NCBI RefSeq assembly: GCF_008271655.1
Contig: NZ_VKKX01000044.1
Location: 109,763-173,762 of the forward strand
Length of the DNA stretch: 64,000 nucleotides
DNA from: Gemmobacter caeruleus
Lineage (GTDB): Bacteria > Pseudomonadota > Alphaproteobacteria > Rhodobacterales > Rhodobacteraceae
Reading direction: 5' to 3'
The notes under the pieces were generated by a model, which did no database searches, was not told the DNA's origin, and saw nothing but the letters and a program-made list of their open reading frames with translations. Below, in pieces: positions 33,401 to 41,026 of this stretch; positions within the stretch are counted from its first letter, which is position 1; each line of letters opens with the position of its first letter. A program made the position numbers and the translations under genes.

Positions 33401-36400
33401 TACGGCGGTCTGGACAACGACACGCTGCGCGGCAACGACGGTAACGACCAGCTTTATGGGGGTGCGGGGGCGGATTCGCTGGAAGGCCAGGTCGGCAACG
33501 ACTGGATCTTTGGCGACGCTGGCGCGGACACGCTTTCTGGCGGCGATGGCAACGACTATCTCGACGGCGGCGATGGCAATGACCTGATCTATGGCGGTCT
33601 GGGCAATGACTCGCTTTCCGACGGTGACAGCGGCAACGATCAGCTTCTGGGCGGCGATGGCGATGACCAGATCTCGCTGAACAGCGGCAATGACACGGCT
33701 TGGGGTGACGCTGGCAATGACGATCTGTCGGCCAGCTCGTCGCTGGGCACGGCTACCCTTTATGGTGGCACCGGCGATGACAGTGTCTACGGCAGCTGGG
33801 CCGGTGGCGACAGCCTGATGGGCGATGCGGGCAATGACCGGCTTTACGGTAATGCCGGCAATGACTCGATCTATGGGGGCACTGGCAACGACTATGTCGA
33901 TGCGGGCGATGATGCCGACCTCGTCTATGGCGGCGACGGCAATGACACGCTCGACGGCGCGCTTGGCAACGATACGCTTAACGGCGAACTCGGTGACGAC
34001 AGCATGCTTGGCGGCGACGGCAATGACGTGTTCATCGGTGGTGCCGGTGCGGACACCATGTTCGGCCAGAATGACAGCGACACCTTCTTTGGCGGCGCGG
34101 GAGATTCGATCGTCGGCGGTGAAGGCTTCACCACCGGCACCGACAACGACACCCTGATCCTGAACTACGCCGATGTCCAATCCATCACCTATGGCGGCGG
34201 CAACAACGAGGCGGGCACGGTCACCTTCACCGCAGCCTCGGGCGGTGGCACGCTCACCTTCAGCGAGATCGAGAACATCCAGTTCACTGGCGCGGTCGAT
34301 GGCACTTCGGGCGACGACTTCATGCCCATCGGCTATACCGATGCGCAGGGCGACCAGATCGACGGCACCGACGGGATCAATGACACGATCTATGGCTATG
34401 CCGGCAATGACGAGATTTACGCAGGGGCAGGCAGCGACCTGGTCTACGGGGGCATCGGCAATGACTCGGTCTATGCCAGCGACGGTGCGGATACCGTCTA
34501 TGGTGAGGCGGGCAACGATGGCCTCTCGGGCGAGGCGGGCAATGACCTGCTTTATGGCGGCGCGGGTGACGACACCGTTTCGGGCGCGGAAGGCGATGAC
34601 ACGGCCTTTGGCGATGCGGGCAACGACTATATCGACACCGGCATCGGCAATGACAGCGTCGACGGCGGCGACGGCGATGACCTGATCTTCGGCCAGGACG
34701 GCAACGATACGCTGATCGGCGGCGCCACGGGCGAAGACACCATCTATGGTGGCGCGGGCAATGACCTGATCGACGGCGGCACCAGCAACGACACGCTGGT
34801 TGGCGATGACGGCGATGACACGGTCTATGGCGGAGACGGCAACGATCTCATTCAGGGCAATCTTGGCAACGACAGCATCGTCGGCGGTCTGGGGGATGAT
34901 TACATCAATGCTGGCGACGGCAATGACTTTGTCGATGCGGGCGTTGGCAACGACACCATCTTCGGCTTTGGCGGCAATGACACGCTTTATGGCGGAACCG
35001 GGAATGACGCGATCGATTCCGGTGACAATGGCGACGTTGTGGATGGCGGCGACGGAAAAGACACGCTGACGACCGGCATTGGCAATGACATTGTCATTGG
35101 CGGGCTGGGCAATGACGAAATCTATGCTGGCGGGGACGCGGACACGATCTATGGCGGCGTCGGCGATACCGTGGTGGGCGGCGAAACCGGGCTCGACAAT
35201 GACATCCTGGTGCTGAACTACGCCGATGTCGAATCCATCACCTATGGCGGCGGCGACAACGAGGCCGGCACGGTCAATTACTATGGTGGCGGCACGCTGA
35301 CCTTCAGCGAGATCGAGAATGTGGTCTTTGCCGGCCCGGTGGATGGCACCTCGGGCAATGACACGATGCTGCCGGGCTATACCGACCTGAACGGCGATCA
35401 GATCGACGGCACCGACGGGATCAACGACACGATCCTGGGCTATGGCGGCGATGACCTGATCGTCGCCGGGGCGGGCAATGACACCGTCTATGGCGGCACC
35501 GGCAATGACGAATTGCAAGGCAGTGCCGGCAATGACGTGCTTTATGGTGATACCGGCAATGACTTCCTGAATGGCGGGGCGGGCGATGACCTGTCCTATG
35601 GCGGGGCGGGCAATGACAGCTTTGCCACCGGCGGGGCCTATGGCACCGGCGCCGACACCATGTATGGCGGCGATGGCTGGGATACCTTCACTGTCTATTC
35701 CGATGCCGGCACCGAAACCATTGTCGGCGGCGAGGATCCGGGCGACCGCGACGTGGTCTGGTTGCAGAACCTGGGCACCGCCGGGGCGACCGTTACCTAT
35801 ACTGGCAATGAGACGGCGAATTTCGGCTTTGCCGGCGGCACCAGCGGCACCTATTCCGAGATCGAGGTGCTTTGGGGCTCCAACGCCAATGACCTGGTCG
35901 ATGCGTCGGTCACGACGCAGGGCACCACGATCCTGGGCTTTGACGGCGATGACACGATCACCGGTGGCAGCGGCAATGATTATTTCACCGGCGACGCGGG
36001 CAATGACCAGCTCTTTGGCGGGGCGGGCGGCGATACGCTGGATGGCGGCGCCGGCAATGACACGCTGGATGGCGGCGCCGGCAACGATCTGCTGACGGGC
36101 GGCGACGGGGCGGATACCCTGTCGGGCGATGATGACCGCGACCTGTTCACCGGGCTTGGCATCGGCGATGTCGTCGATGGTGGCGAAGGGGGCGACGACC
36201 TCGATACGCTGGATCTCAGCGATTGGGGCAAGGCGCTGACCAATATCATCTATGACAGCGCCAACCCCGAAAACGGCACGGTGCAGTTCCTCGACAGCAC
36301 CGGGGCGGTGGTCGGCACCATGGCCTTCTCGAATATCGAGACGGTCATCCCCTGCTTTACCCCCGGCAGCCTGATCGCCACCGCACGCGGTGAGGTGCCG

Positions 36401-36928
36401 GTGGAGGCGCTGGAGGTTGGCGATTGGGTGTTGACCCGCGACAACGGCTATCAGCCGCTGCGTTGGATTGGCCAGCGGGCGCTGACGGCGGGCGAACTGG
36501 CGGCGAACCCCAACTTTACCCCTGTGCGCATCGCGCGCGGTGCGCTTGGCGATGGCCTGCCGCAGCGCGACATGATGGTCAGCCCGCAGCACCGCATGCT
36601 GATGTCCAGCGCCAGGTCCGAGATGTATTTCGGCGAACGCGAGGTGCTGGTCGCCGCGCTGCATCTGCTGGGCCAGCCTGGTATCGAACGGGTGCAGCCC
36701 GAGGGCGTGACCTATCTGCACCTGCTGTTCGACCAGCATGAGGTGATCCGCGCCGATGGTGCCTGGACCGAAAGCTTCCAGCCGGGCGACCTGACACTGG
36801 CGGGGATGGATGACGCGCAGCGCAACGAGGTGCTCGCGCTGTTCCCGGAACTGCTGCAAGGCGCGAGCTTTGTCGCGGCGCGGCGTAGCCTGAAATCGCG
36901 CGAGGCGCGGGTCTTGCTGATGGCCTGA
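30422..36928 (+). CDS. Giant RTX protein with choice-of-anchor L and Hint domains (2168 aa)
   Basis: Domains in order: a choice-of-anchor L-type N-terminal domain (residues about 1-240; FVFTSEEYPEYVSGGVNDAF is its hallmark), a cadherin/Ig-like VCBS segment with NDDTVNVVSNSTRTFDILAND and a dyad of beta strands (about 240-345), a very long array of RTX nonapeptides (about 350-1900) broken by three related beta-rich inserts, then a Hint domain from C1978 (CFTPGSLIATARGEVPVEAL) close to that of the gene before it. Expected to be secreted by a type I system and folded by extracellular Ca2+. The Hint may cut or ligate the chain. Codon choice in part of the repeat array (about 33.17-34.10 and 34.43-35.13 kb) is visibly less G/C-ended than in the rest, as if repeats were recruited from another gene. 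Confidence 0.9.
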   Translation: MAIANELSINTTATAEQMFNAIFGNGVQLVSGSATFSGDAQSSGIYSGGLTTIAGVSPTDTGVIISTGNVSDFTNSSGTTNTNVNTGTGTNVAGGVDGDAQLNALSGVATFDGAILQANFIPDGDMITMQFVFTSEEYPEYVSGGVNDAFGVWVNGVFAPISVTTSGNVAIDTVNSGSNENLYRDNTLDQFNTEMDGLTYVLSIKAPVNAGQVNTIKIGIADGGDAVYDSNLLIMGDSVQTYTLANDDTVNVVSNSTRTFDILANDEHPAGSNLTITHLNGQSVVAGQTITLPSGQQVRLNADGTITVFANGTTGDEPFSYTISDGMGNTDVGFVTIHTSAAVTKDGIVSGTSGNDVIDGSYVGDPDGDRIDNNDGLGVQGTTGNADLVYAGAGNDTVTAGEGNDIVYGGTGTDVLYGGNGGDSLYGDEGNDTVYGGAGNDLIHGDLGADNLLGEAGNDTLFGDDGNDVLRGGTGSDSLVGGAGDDSFYLGDGAGSDVDTVIGGETGETAGDSLDAILVTTGVNVTFTGNESGTATYTGGSTTFSEIENVYGGTGNDTINAASSTTSHLFDTAGGNDSITGGSGAESIYGGAGNDTITGGGGADISSGGAGDDRFVLSGSYGNDTITGGETTETTGDSLDASGLTTNATLTFSGAEAGTLTSSSGTASFSQIETFTLGAGNDTVYGGVGNDSVATGAGNDSILAGAGNDSIDAGAGNDIVYGGDGNDLLIGGIGNDIVDGGTGNDTVDGGTGNDVIYGGAGNDSLSGGADADTIWGGAGDTIVGGETGDDNDVLVVEAGSVVTYGGGTNEAGTIALASGGTLTFSEIEKIVFAGPVDGTSGNDVMNVGYTDLNGDQIDGTDGINDTIFGYAGDDSITAGTGNDTVYGGTGNDTINGGAGDDTLYGEAGNDTLSNVQGNSAQYGGDGNDTMGGGLGNDSYYGGTGDDYVMDSGGQNLAQMGDGNDTVYTDWGNDTLYGEAGNDWLDGGTNDDLIYGGLDNDTLRGNDGNDQLYGGAGADSLEGQVGNDWIFGDAGADTLSGGDGNDYLDGGDGNDLIYGGLGNDSLSDGDSGNDQLLGGDGDDQISLNSGNDTAWGDAGNDDLSASSSLGTATLYGGTGDDSVYGSWAGGDSLMGDAGNDRLYGNAGNDSIYGGTGNDYVDAGDDADLVYGGDGNDTLDGALGNDTLNGELGDDSMLGGDGNDVFIGGAGADTMFGQNDSDTFFGGAGDSIVGGEGFTTGTDNDTLILNYADVQSITYGGGNNEAGTVTFTAASGGGTLTFSEIENIQFTGAVDGTSGDDFMPIGYTDAQGDQIDGTDGINDTIYGYAGNDEIYAGAGSDLVYGGIGNDSVYASDGADTVYGEAGNDGLSGEAGNDLLYGGAGDDTVSGAEGDDTAFGDAGNDYIDTGIGNDSVDGGDGDDLIFGQDGNDTLIGGATGEDTIYGGAGNDLIDGGTSNDTLVGDDGDDTVYGGDGNDLIQGNLGNDSIVGGLGDDYINAGDGNDFVDAGVGNDTIFGFGGNDTLYGGTGNDAIDSGDNGDVVDGGDGKDTLTTGIGNDIVIGGLGNDEIYAGGDADTIYGGVGDTVVGGETGLDNDILVLNYADVESITYGGGDNEAGTVNYYGGGTLTFSEIENVVFAGPVDGTSGNDTMLPGYTDLNGDQIDGTDGINDTILGYGGDDLIVAGAGNDTVYGGTGNDELQGSAGNDVLYGDTGNDFLNGGAGDDLSYGGAGNDSFATGGAYGTGADTMYGGDGWDTFTVYSDAGTETIVGGEDPGDRDVVWLQNLGTAGATVTYTGNETANFGFAGGTSGTYSEIEVLWGSNANDLVDASVTTQGTTILGFDGDDTITGGSGNDYFTGDAGNDQLFGGAGGDTLDGGAGNDTLDGGAGNDLLTGGDGADTLSGDDDRDLFTGLGIGDVVDGGEGGDDLDTLDLSDWGKALTNIIYDSANPENGTVQFLDSTGAVVGTMAFSNIETVIPCFTPGSLIATARGEVPVEALEVGDWVLTRDNGYQPLRWIGQRALTAGELAANPNFTPVRIARGALGDGLPQRDMMVSPQHRMLMSSARSEMYFGEREVLVAALHLLGQPGIERVQPEGVTYLHLLFDQHEVIRADGAWTESFQPGDLTLAGMDDAQRNEVLALFPELLQGASFVAARRSLKSREARVLLMA
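32770..35455 (+). repeat. Three-fold super-repeat inside the giant RTX gene
   Basis: Units beginning near 32,770, 34,110 and 35,160 share the series YGGGxNEAGT, GGTLTFSEIE, GPVDGTSGND or GAVDGTSGDD, GYTD, and GDQIDGTDGINDTI. Units 1 and 3 are nearly identical at the DNA level over roughly 32,922-33,050 and 35,330-35,455. They separate blocks of RTX nonapeptides, so the gene grew by duplication of a whole module. Confidence 0.8.
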
Positions 36929-36952
36929 GCCGGGCAGGGGCGCAACAAGCAG

Positions 36953-36977
36953 AAGGGGCGCCGAGGCGCCCCTTTCT
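36953..36977. terminator. Bidirectional terminator between the RTX giant and livM
   Basis: AAGGGGCGC (36953-36961) pairs with GCGCCCCTT (36966-36974) around a CGAG loop, with T/C-rich sequence after it. The livM stop codon overlaps its right edge. Confidence 0.75.
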
Positions 36978-38275
36978 CATTTCTCCGGGATCAGGCCGCG
37001 CGGGCTGAATCGCAAGACCAGCAGCAGGATCACCCCCAGCGTCAGCAAGCGCATATGTTGCGCGCTGTCCACCAGATGCGCCTTGAGCGGTCCTTCGGCC
37101 ATGCCGGCGGTGATCCAGCCCATGAGCTGCGGGCCAAGCGCCTCCACGATCAGCCAGAGCCAGCCGATCAGCATCGCGCCCAACACGGCGCCCCAGTTGT
37201 TGCCCGAGCCGCCGACGATGACCATCACCCAGATCAGGAAGGTAAAGCGCAGCGGTTGATAGGTGCCGGGGTTCAGGATCCCGTCCATCGAGGTGAGGAT
37301 GGCGCCCGCCACCCCGATCACAGCCGAGCCCAGGATGAAGACCTGCAAATGCCGCGCGGTCACATCCTTGCCCATGGCGCGGGCGGCGTCCTCATTGTCG
37401 CGGATCGCGCGCATCATCCGGCCCCAGGGGCTGTTCAGCGCGCGTTCCGACAGCCAGATCACCAGCCCCAGCACCACCAAGATCATCGCCATATAGACCA
37501 GCTTGACGAAGATCGACGAGCCGGTGACCGGGTCGAAACCCAGCGTGCTGGCCAGACCGAGGAAGGTCTCGTTCTGTTGCAGGTTGACCTCAAAGGGCAC
37601 CGGCCAAGGCCGTTCCTTCAGGTTCACCATCTTGACGCCGCGCGCCAGCCAATCCTCGTTCTTCATCACCGCGATGATGATCTCGGCAATGCCCAGCGTG
37701 GCGATGGCGAGGTAATCCGACCGCAGGCCAAGCGCGGTTTTCCCGATGGCCCAGGCCGCGCCAGCGGCCAGAACCCCGCCCAGCGGCCAGGCCAGCAGGA
37801 CCGGCAGGCCCAGCCCGCCCAGGTTGCCGGTGACCGAGGGGTTGATCGCCTCGACCGCCGTCACCGCCGGATCGAACACCCAGCGGAACAGCATGAAGCC
37901 CCCGACCAGCAGCGCCAGCATGGCCAGCGCGCGGTTGCGCCCCTTGGGCATGCGCCTCCACAGCGCGACCCCGGCCGCGACGGTGGCCACACCGATCGCC
38001 AGCCCCAGCAGGATGCCAAAGCCGCCAACCCGCCAGGCCTCGCCCACGGGGGGCGTGGCGACCAGCGCCACCGCCAGACCGCCAAGCGCGGCAAAGCCCA
38101 TGACCCCGGTATTGAACAGCCCGGCATAGCCCCATTGCATGTTCACCCCAAGCGCCATGATCGCCGAGACCAGCCCGAAATTCAGGATGAACAGCGCCTG
38201 GTTCCAGGACAGAAGCAGCCCGGTGGCCAGAAACAGCAGCCCGACGCCGAGAAAGAGTTTCAGGTTCTTCGACAT
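36977..38275 (-). CDS. livM: Branched-chain amino acid ABC transporter permease LivM
   Basis: A 432-aa inner-membrane permease with about ten helices. The family signature appears as LRSDYLAIATLGIAEIIIAVM and, near the C-terminus, the ABC contact loop RAIRDNEDAARAMGKD. It forms the channel with LivH. Length is longer than E. coli LivM because of an N-terminal helix pair and a loop at about residues 100-140. The start codon shares one base with the livH stop (TGATG), so the two permease subunits are co-translated. Confidence 0.94.
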   Translation of the reverse strand: MSKNLKLFLGVGLLFLATGLLLSWNQALFILNFGLVSAIMALGVNMQWGYAGLFNTGVMGFAALGGLAVALVATPPVGEAWRVGGFGILLGLAIGVATVAAGVALWRRMPKGRNRALAMLALLVGGFMLFRWVFDPAVTAVEAINPSVTGNLGGLGLPVLLAWPLGGVLAAGAAWAIGKTALGLRSDYLAIATLGIAEIIIAVMKNEDWLARGVKMVNLKERPWPVPFEVNLQQNETFLGLASTLGFDPVTGSSIFVKLVYMAMILVVLGLVIWLSERALNSPWGRMMRAIRDNEDAARAMGKDVTARHLQVFILGSAVIGVAGAILTSMDGILNPGTYQPLRFTFLIWVMVIVGGSGNNWGAVLGAMLIGWLWLIVEALGPQLMGWITAGMAEGPLKAHLVDSAQHMRLLTLGVILLLVLRFSPRGLIPEK

Positions 38276-39285
38276 CAGTAAGCCTTCCCCTTGAAGATCC
38301 CGGTCGGCATGAACAGCAGCACCAGGATCAGGATCCCGAAGCTGACGGCATATTTGTAGTCCGTCCCCATCAGTTGCAGCAGCCCGTCCGGCGCCATGTC
38401 GGCCGGCAGGACATAGGTGACGACCTTTTTCCAGGCATAGGTCACCATCACCTCGGAAAAGGCGATGATGAAACCGCCGGCAATGGCGCCCAGCGGGTTG
38501 CCAAGCCCGCCCACGATGGCCGCGGCAAAGATCGGCAGCAGCAGCTGGAAATAGGTGAAGGGGCGGAAGCTCTTGTCGAGGCCATAGAGCACCCCGGCAA
38601 TCGTTGCCAGCGCGGCGGCGATGACCCAGGTCACCTGCACCACGCGGTCGGGGTTGATGCCCGACAGCAGCGCCAGATCCTCGTTATCGGCGAAGGCGCG
38701 CATGGATTTGCCGGTGCGCGTCTTTTGCAGGAACCAGAACAGCACCGCCACGGTCAGCCCCGCGGTGATCACGGTCACCGCCTGGCTGCCCTTGATCGCC
38801 AGCCCCTCGGCCAGCCCGGTCGCCGCCTTGAAATCGCCGGCCGAAATCAGGAAGCGCCCGCCATCGGCGAAATTCTGGTCATCGACCCCGATGAACAGGC
38901 GCACGATACCGTTCATCACGAACATCACCCCCATGGAGACGATGACGAGGATGGTCGGGGTGGCCTTTTGCCGGCGGTAGAACTGATAGACCACCTTGTC
39001 GGTCGCCAGCACCAGCAGCGCCGTCGCCGCGATGCCGAAGGGCAGAGCAAGCAGCGCCGTCGGCAGCACGCCCGCGGTCAGCCCGATCGACTGGAAGAAC
39101 CAGGTCACGAAGATCGTGACCATGGTGCCGAAGGCCATCGTGTCGCCATGGGCAAAGTTGGAAAACCGCAGGATGCCATAGATCAGCGTCACGCCAAGCG
39201 CGCCAAGCGCCAGCTGCGCGCCATAGGCCAGCCCGGGAATGAAGACGAAGTTGAGAAAGGCCGCAAGGGCGTTGAGGATATCCAT
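38275..39285 (-). CDS. livH: Branched-chain amino acid ABC transporter permease LivH
   Basis: A 336-aa permease. The ATG at 39285 (MDILNALAAFLNFVFIPGLA) has GAGGGG 7 nt upstream; the longer open frame before it belongs to shadow sequence. Conserved segments: LGVTLIYGILRFSNFAHGD near the N-terminus and AFADNEDLALLSGINPDRV, the cytoplasmic loop that contacts the ATPases. About eight to nine helices. It lies between a possible 36-aa ORF and livM. Confidence 0.94.
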   Translation of the reverse strand: MDILNALAAFLNFVFIPGLAYGAQLALGALGVTLIYGILRFSNFAHGDTMAFGTMVTIFVTWFFQSIGLTAGVLPTALLALPFGIAATALLVLATDKVVYQFYRRQKATPTILVIVSMGVMFVMNGIVRLFIGVDDQNFADGGRFLISAGDFKAATGLAEGLAIKGSQAVTVITAGLTVAVLFWFLQKTRTGKSMRAFADNEDLALLSGINPDRVVQVTWVIAAALATIAGVLYGLDKSFRPFTYFQLLLPIFAAAIVGGLGNPLGAIAGGFIIAFSEVMVTYAWKKVVTYVLPADMAPDGLLQLMGTDYKYAVSFGILILVLLFMPTGIFKGKAY

Positions 39286-39395
39286 CAGCGGCCCCTCTGA
39301 TTGGCGGCGGCAGTCGCGATTCTGCGGTTTCCTGCGGTTGTCACGGCGGTTATCCCCAAGGCGCAGGCCAAAAATGTTGCAAATGTGAAAATCAT
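39285..39395 (-). CDS. Possible 36-aa hydrophobic peptide in the liv operon
   Basis: Between livF and livH lies an ATG-initiated frame of 36 codons (39395-39285). The ATG comes 2 nt after the livF stop and its own stop overlaps the livH start (TGATG). The peptide starts MIFTFATFLACALGITAVTT, hydrophobic enough for one membrane segment, and ends with an Arg/Ala-rich tail. It fills the whole 112-nt gap in a coupling geometry, which chance would seldom give, but it has only a weak G-rich ribosome-binding site and I know no homologue. If real it could be a small accessory subunit or serve only to couple translation. Confidence 0.4.
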   Translation of the reverse strand: MIFTFATFLACALGITAVTTAGNRRIATAAANQRGR

Positions 39396-39397
39396 GT

Positions 39398-40108
39398 TCA
39401 GCCCCCCAAGAACGACCGGCGCACCTCCGGGTCGGCCAGAAGGGCCTGCCCGGTATCGGTGAAGCGGTTGGCACCCTGCACAAGGACATAGCCCTTGTCG
39501 GCGATTTCCAGCGCCTGCCGCGCGTTCTGTTCCACCATCAGGATGGAAATGCCGGTGCGGGCGATCTCGATAATGCGGTCGAACAATTCGTCCATCACGA
39601 TGGGCGACACGCCCGCCGTCGGTTCGTCCAGCATCAGCACCTTGGGGCGCGTCATCAGCGCGCGACCGACCGCCACCTGCTGCCGCTGCCCGCCCGACAA
39701 TTCGCCGGCCGGCTGGTGCCGCTTGTCCTTGAGGATGGGGAACAGGTCATAGATCTGGCCCATGGTGCCGCTGAAATCGTCGTCGCGGATGAAGGCCCCC
39801 ATTTCCAGATTTTCCTCGACCGTCATCGAGGGAAAGATGTTGTGGGTCTGCGGCACGAAGCCCATGCCCTTGGCCACGCGGGCCTGCGGGCTGAGCCGGG
39901 TGATATCCTCGCCATCCAGCGTCACATGGCCTTCGCGCAGCTTGAGCATGCCGAAGACCGCCTTCATCGCGGTGGATTTGCCGGCGCCATTCGGGCCGAC
40001 GATCACCGCGATCTCGCCCTTTTCCACGGCGATGGTGCAGCCATGCAGGATATCCGCCCCGCCATAGCCGCCGGTCATGGCGGAGCCGATCAGAAAGGGG
40101 TCAGCCAT
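39398..40108 (-). CDS. livF: Branched-chain amino acid ABC transporter ATP-binding protein LivF
   Basis: A 236-aa ABC ATPase: Walker A VGPNGAGKSTAMKAV, signature LSGGQRQQVAVGRAL, Walker B PKVLMLDEPTAGVSP, switch His replaced by the usual Q of LivF in ILMVEQNARQAL. It begins 8 nt inside livG, so the two ATPases are co-translated. It pairs with LivG to drive uptake through LivHM. Confidence 0.95.
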   Translation of the reverse strand: MADPFLIGSAMTGGYGGADILHGCTIAVEKGEIAVIVGPNGAGKSTAMKAVFGMLKLREGHVTLDGEDITRLSPQARVAKGMGFVPQTHNIFPSMTVEENLEMGAFIRDDDFSGTMGQIYDLFPILKDKRHQPAGELSGGQRQQVAVGRALMTRPKVLMLDEPTAGVSPIVMDELFDRIIEIARTGISILMVEQNARQALEIADKGYVLVQGANRFTDTGQALLADPEVRRSFLGG

Positions 40109-40892
40109 GGGCGGCCTCCTCCTTGACCTTGTTCTTCAACCCGGTGCCGAGATAGGCCTCGATCACCCGTTCGTCGTTCTTCACCTCGTCCACCGTGCCT
40201 TGTGCCAGCACCTTGCCCTCGGCCATGCAGATGACCGGGTCGCAGATGCGGCCGATGAATTCCATGTCATGTTCGATCACGCAGAACGTATAGCCGCGTT
40301 CGCGGTTCAGCCGCTGGATCGCGTCGGCGATGGTATAAAGCAGCGTGCGGTTCACGCCGGCGCCCACCTCGTCCAGGAAGACGATCTTGGCATCCACCAT
40401 CATGGTGCGGCCCAGTTCGACCAGCTTTTTCTGCCCGCCCGAGATCTGCCCGGCCTTGAGATCGGCGATATGGCTGATCGTCAGGAATTCCAGCACCTCG
40501 TCGGCCTTGTCGCGAATCTTCGCCTCTTCGCGCGCGACATGGTCACGGCGGAACCAGGCGTTCCACAGGGTTTCGCCCGATTGCAGCGCGGGCACCATCA
40601 TCAGGTTCTCGCGCACGGTCATCGAACTGAATTCATGCGCGATCTGAAAGGTGCGCAGCAGGCCCTTGCCGAAAAGCTGATGCGGCGGCATGCCGGTGAT
40701 ATCCTCGCCATCCATGATGACGCGGCCCGAGGTGGGCGGCAGGCGCCCGGCAATGACGTTGAACAACGTCGATTTGCCCGCGCCATTCGGCCCGATCAGC
40801 CCTGTGATGGAGCCCTTGGCAATTTCAAGCGTCGCCCCGTCAACGGCGCGAAAGCCGCCGAAATGGCGATGCAGATTTTCTACACGGATCAT
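40101..40892 (-). CDS. livG: Branched-chain amino acid ABC transporter ATP-binding protein LivG
   Basis: A 263-aa ABC ATPase. The ATG at 40892 has AGGGGA 6 nt upstream; a GTG 24 nt earlier is less likely. Walker A IGPNGAGKSTLFNVI, signature ISGGQKKLVELGRTM, Walker B KIVFLDEVGAGVNRTL (Glu then Val where many have EPxxG), switch CVIEHDMEFIGRIC. The C-terminal extension QGTVDEVKNDERVIEAYLGTG is the LivG hallmark. Confidence 0.95.
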   Translation of the reverse strand: MIRVENLHRHFGGFRAVDGATLEIAKGSITGLIGPNGAGKSTLFNVIAGRLPPTSGRVIMDGEDITGMPPHQLFGKGLLRTFQIAHEFSSMTVRENLMMVPALQSGETLWNAWFRRDHVAREEAKIRDKADEVLEFLTISHIADLKAGQISGGQKKLVELGRTMMVDAKIVFLDEVGAGVNRTLLYTIADAIQRLNRERGYTFCVIEHDMEFIGRICDPVICMAEGKVLAQGTVDEVKNDERVIEAYLGTGLKNKVKEEAAHG

Positions 40893-40974
40893 CCCGTTTC
40901 CCCTGGGGGCCGCCACGGTGCCGGGGTTTGCCCCGATCGCCGTCCCTGCGGTCCGGTTGGTTTTTCAGTACAGA

Positions 40975-40996
40975 GGCCCGGGCGTTACCCCGGGCC
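40975..40996 (-). terminator. Stem-loop between livK and livG
   Basis: GGCCCGGG (40975-40982) pairs with CCCGGGCC (40989-40996), a perfect 8-bp stem. On the minus strand no T-run follows. Such hairpins commonly protect the abundant binding-protein message and lower expression of the membrane genes downstream. Confidence 0.6.
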
Positions 40997-41026
40997 GCTG
41001 CCGATCACAAGTCCGCGCCTGATGGC

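Noticed and set aside
27187-36859. Very long open frames on the minus strand opposite both RTX genes (27187-29982 and 31301-36859)
   Set aside because: They are antisense readings of the GGxGNDxx repeats, giving monotonous AxxRVIA sequence, with no ribosome-binding site or domain; the plus-strand frames have full domain order.
30422-36928. CRISPR-like or satellite repeats
   Set aside because: The short regular repeats are codons of RTX nonapeptides in one open frame, not direct repeats with unique spacers.
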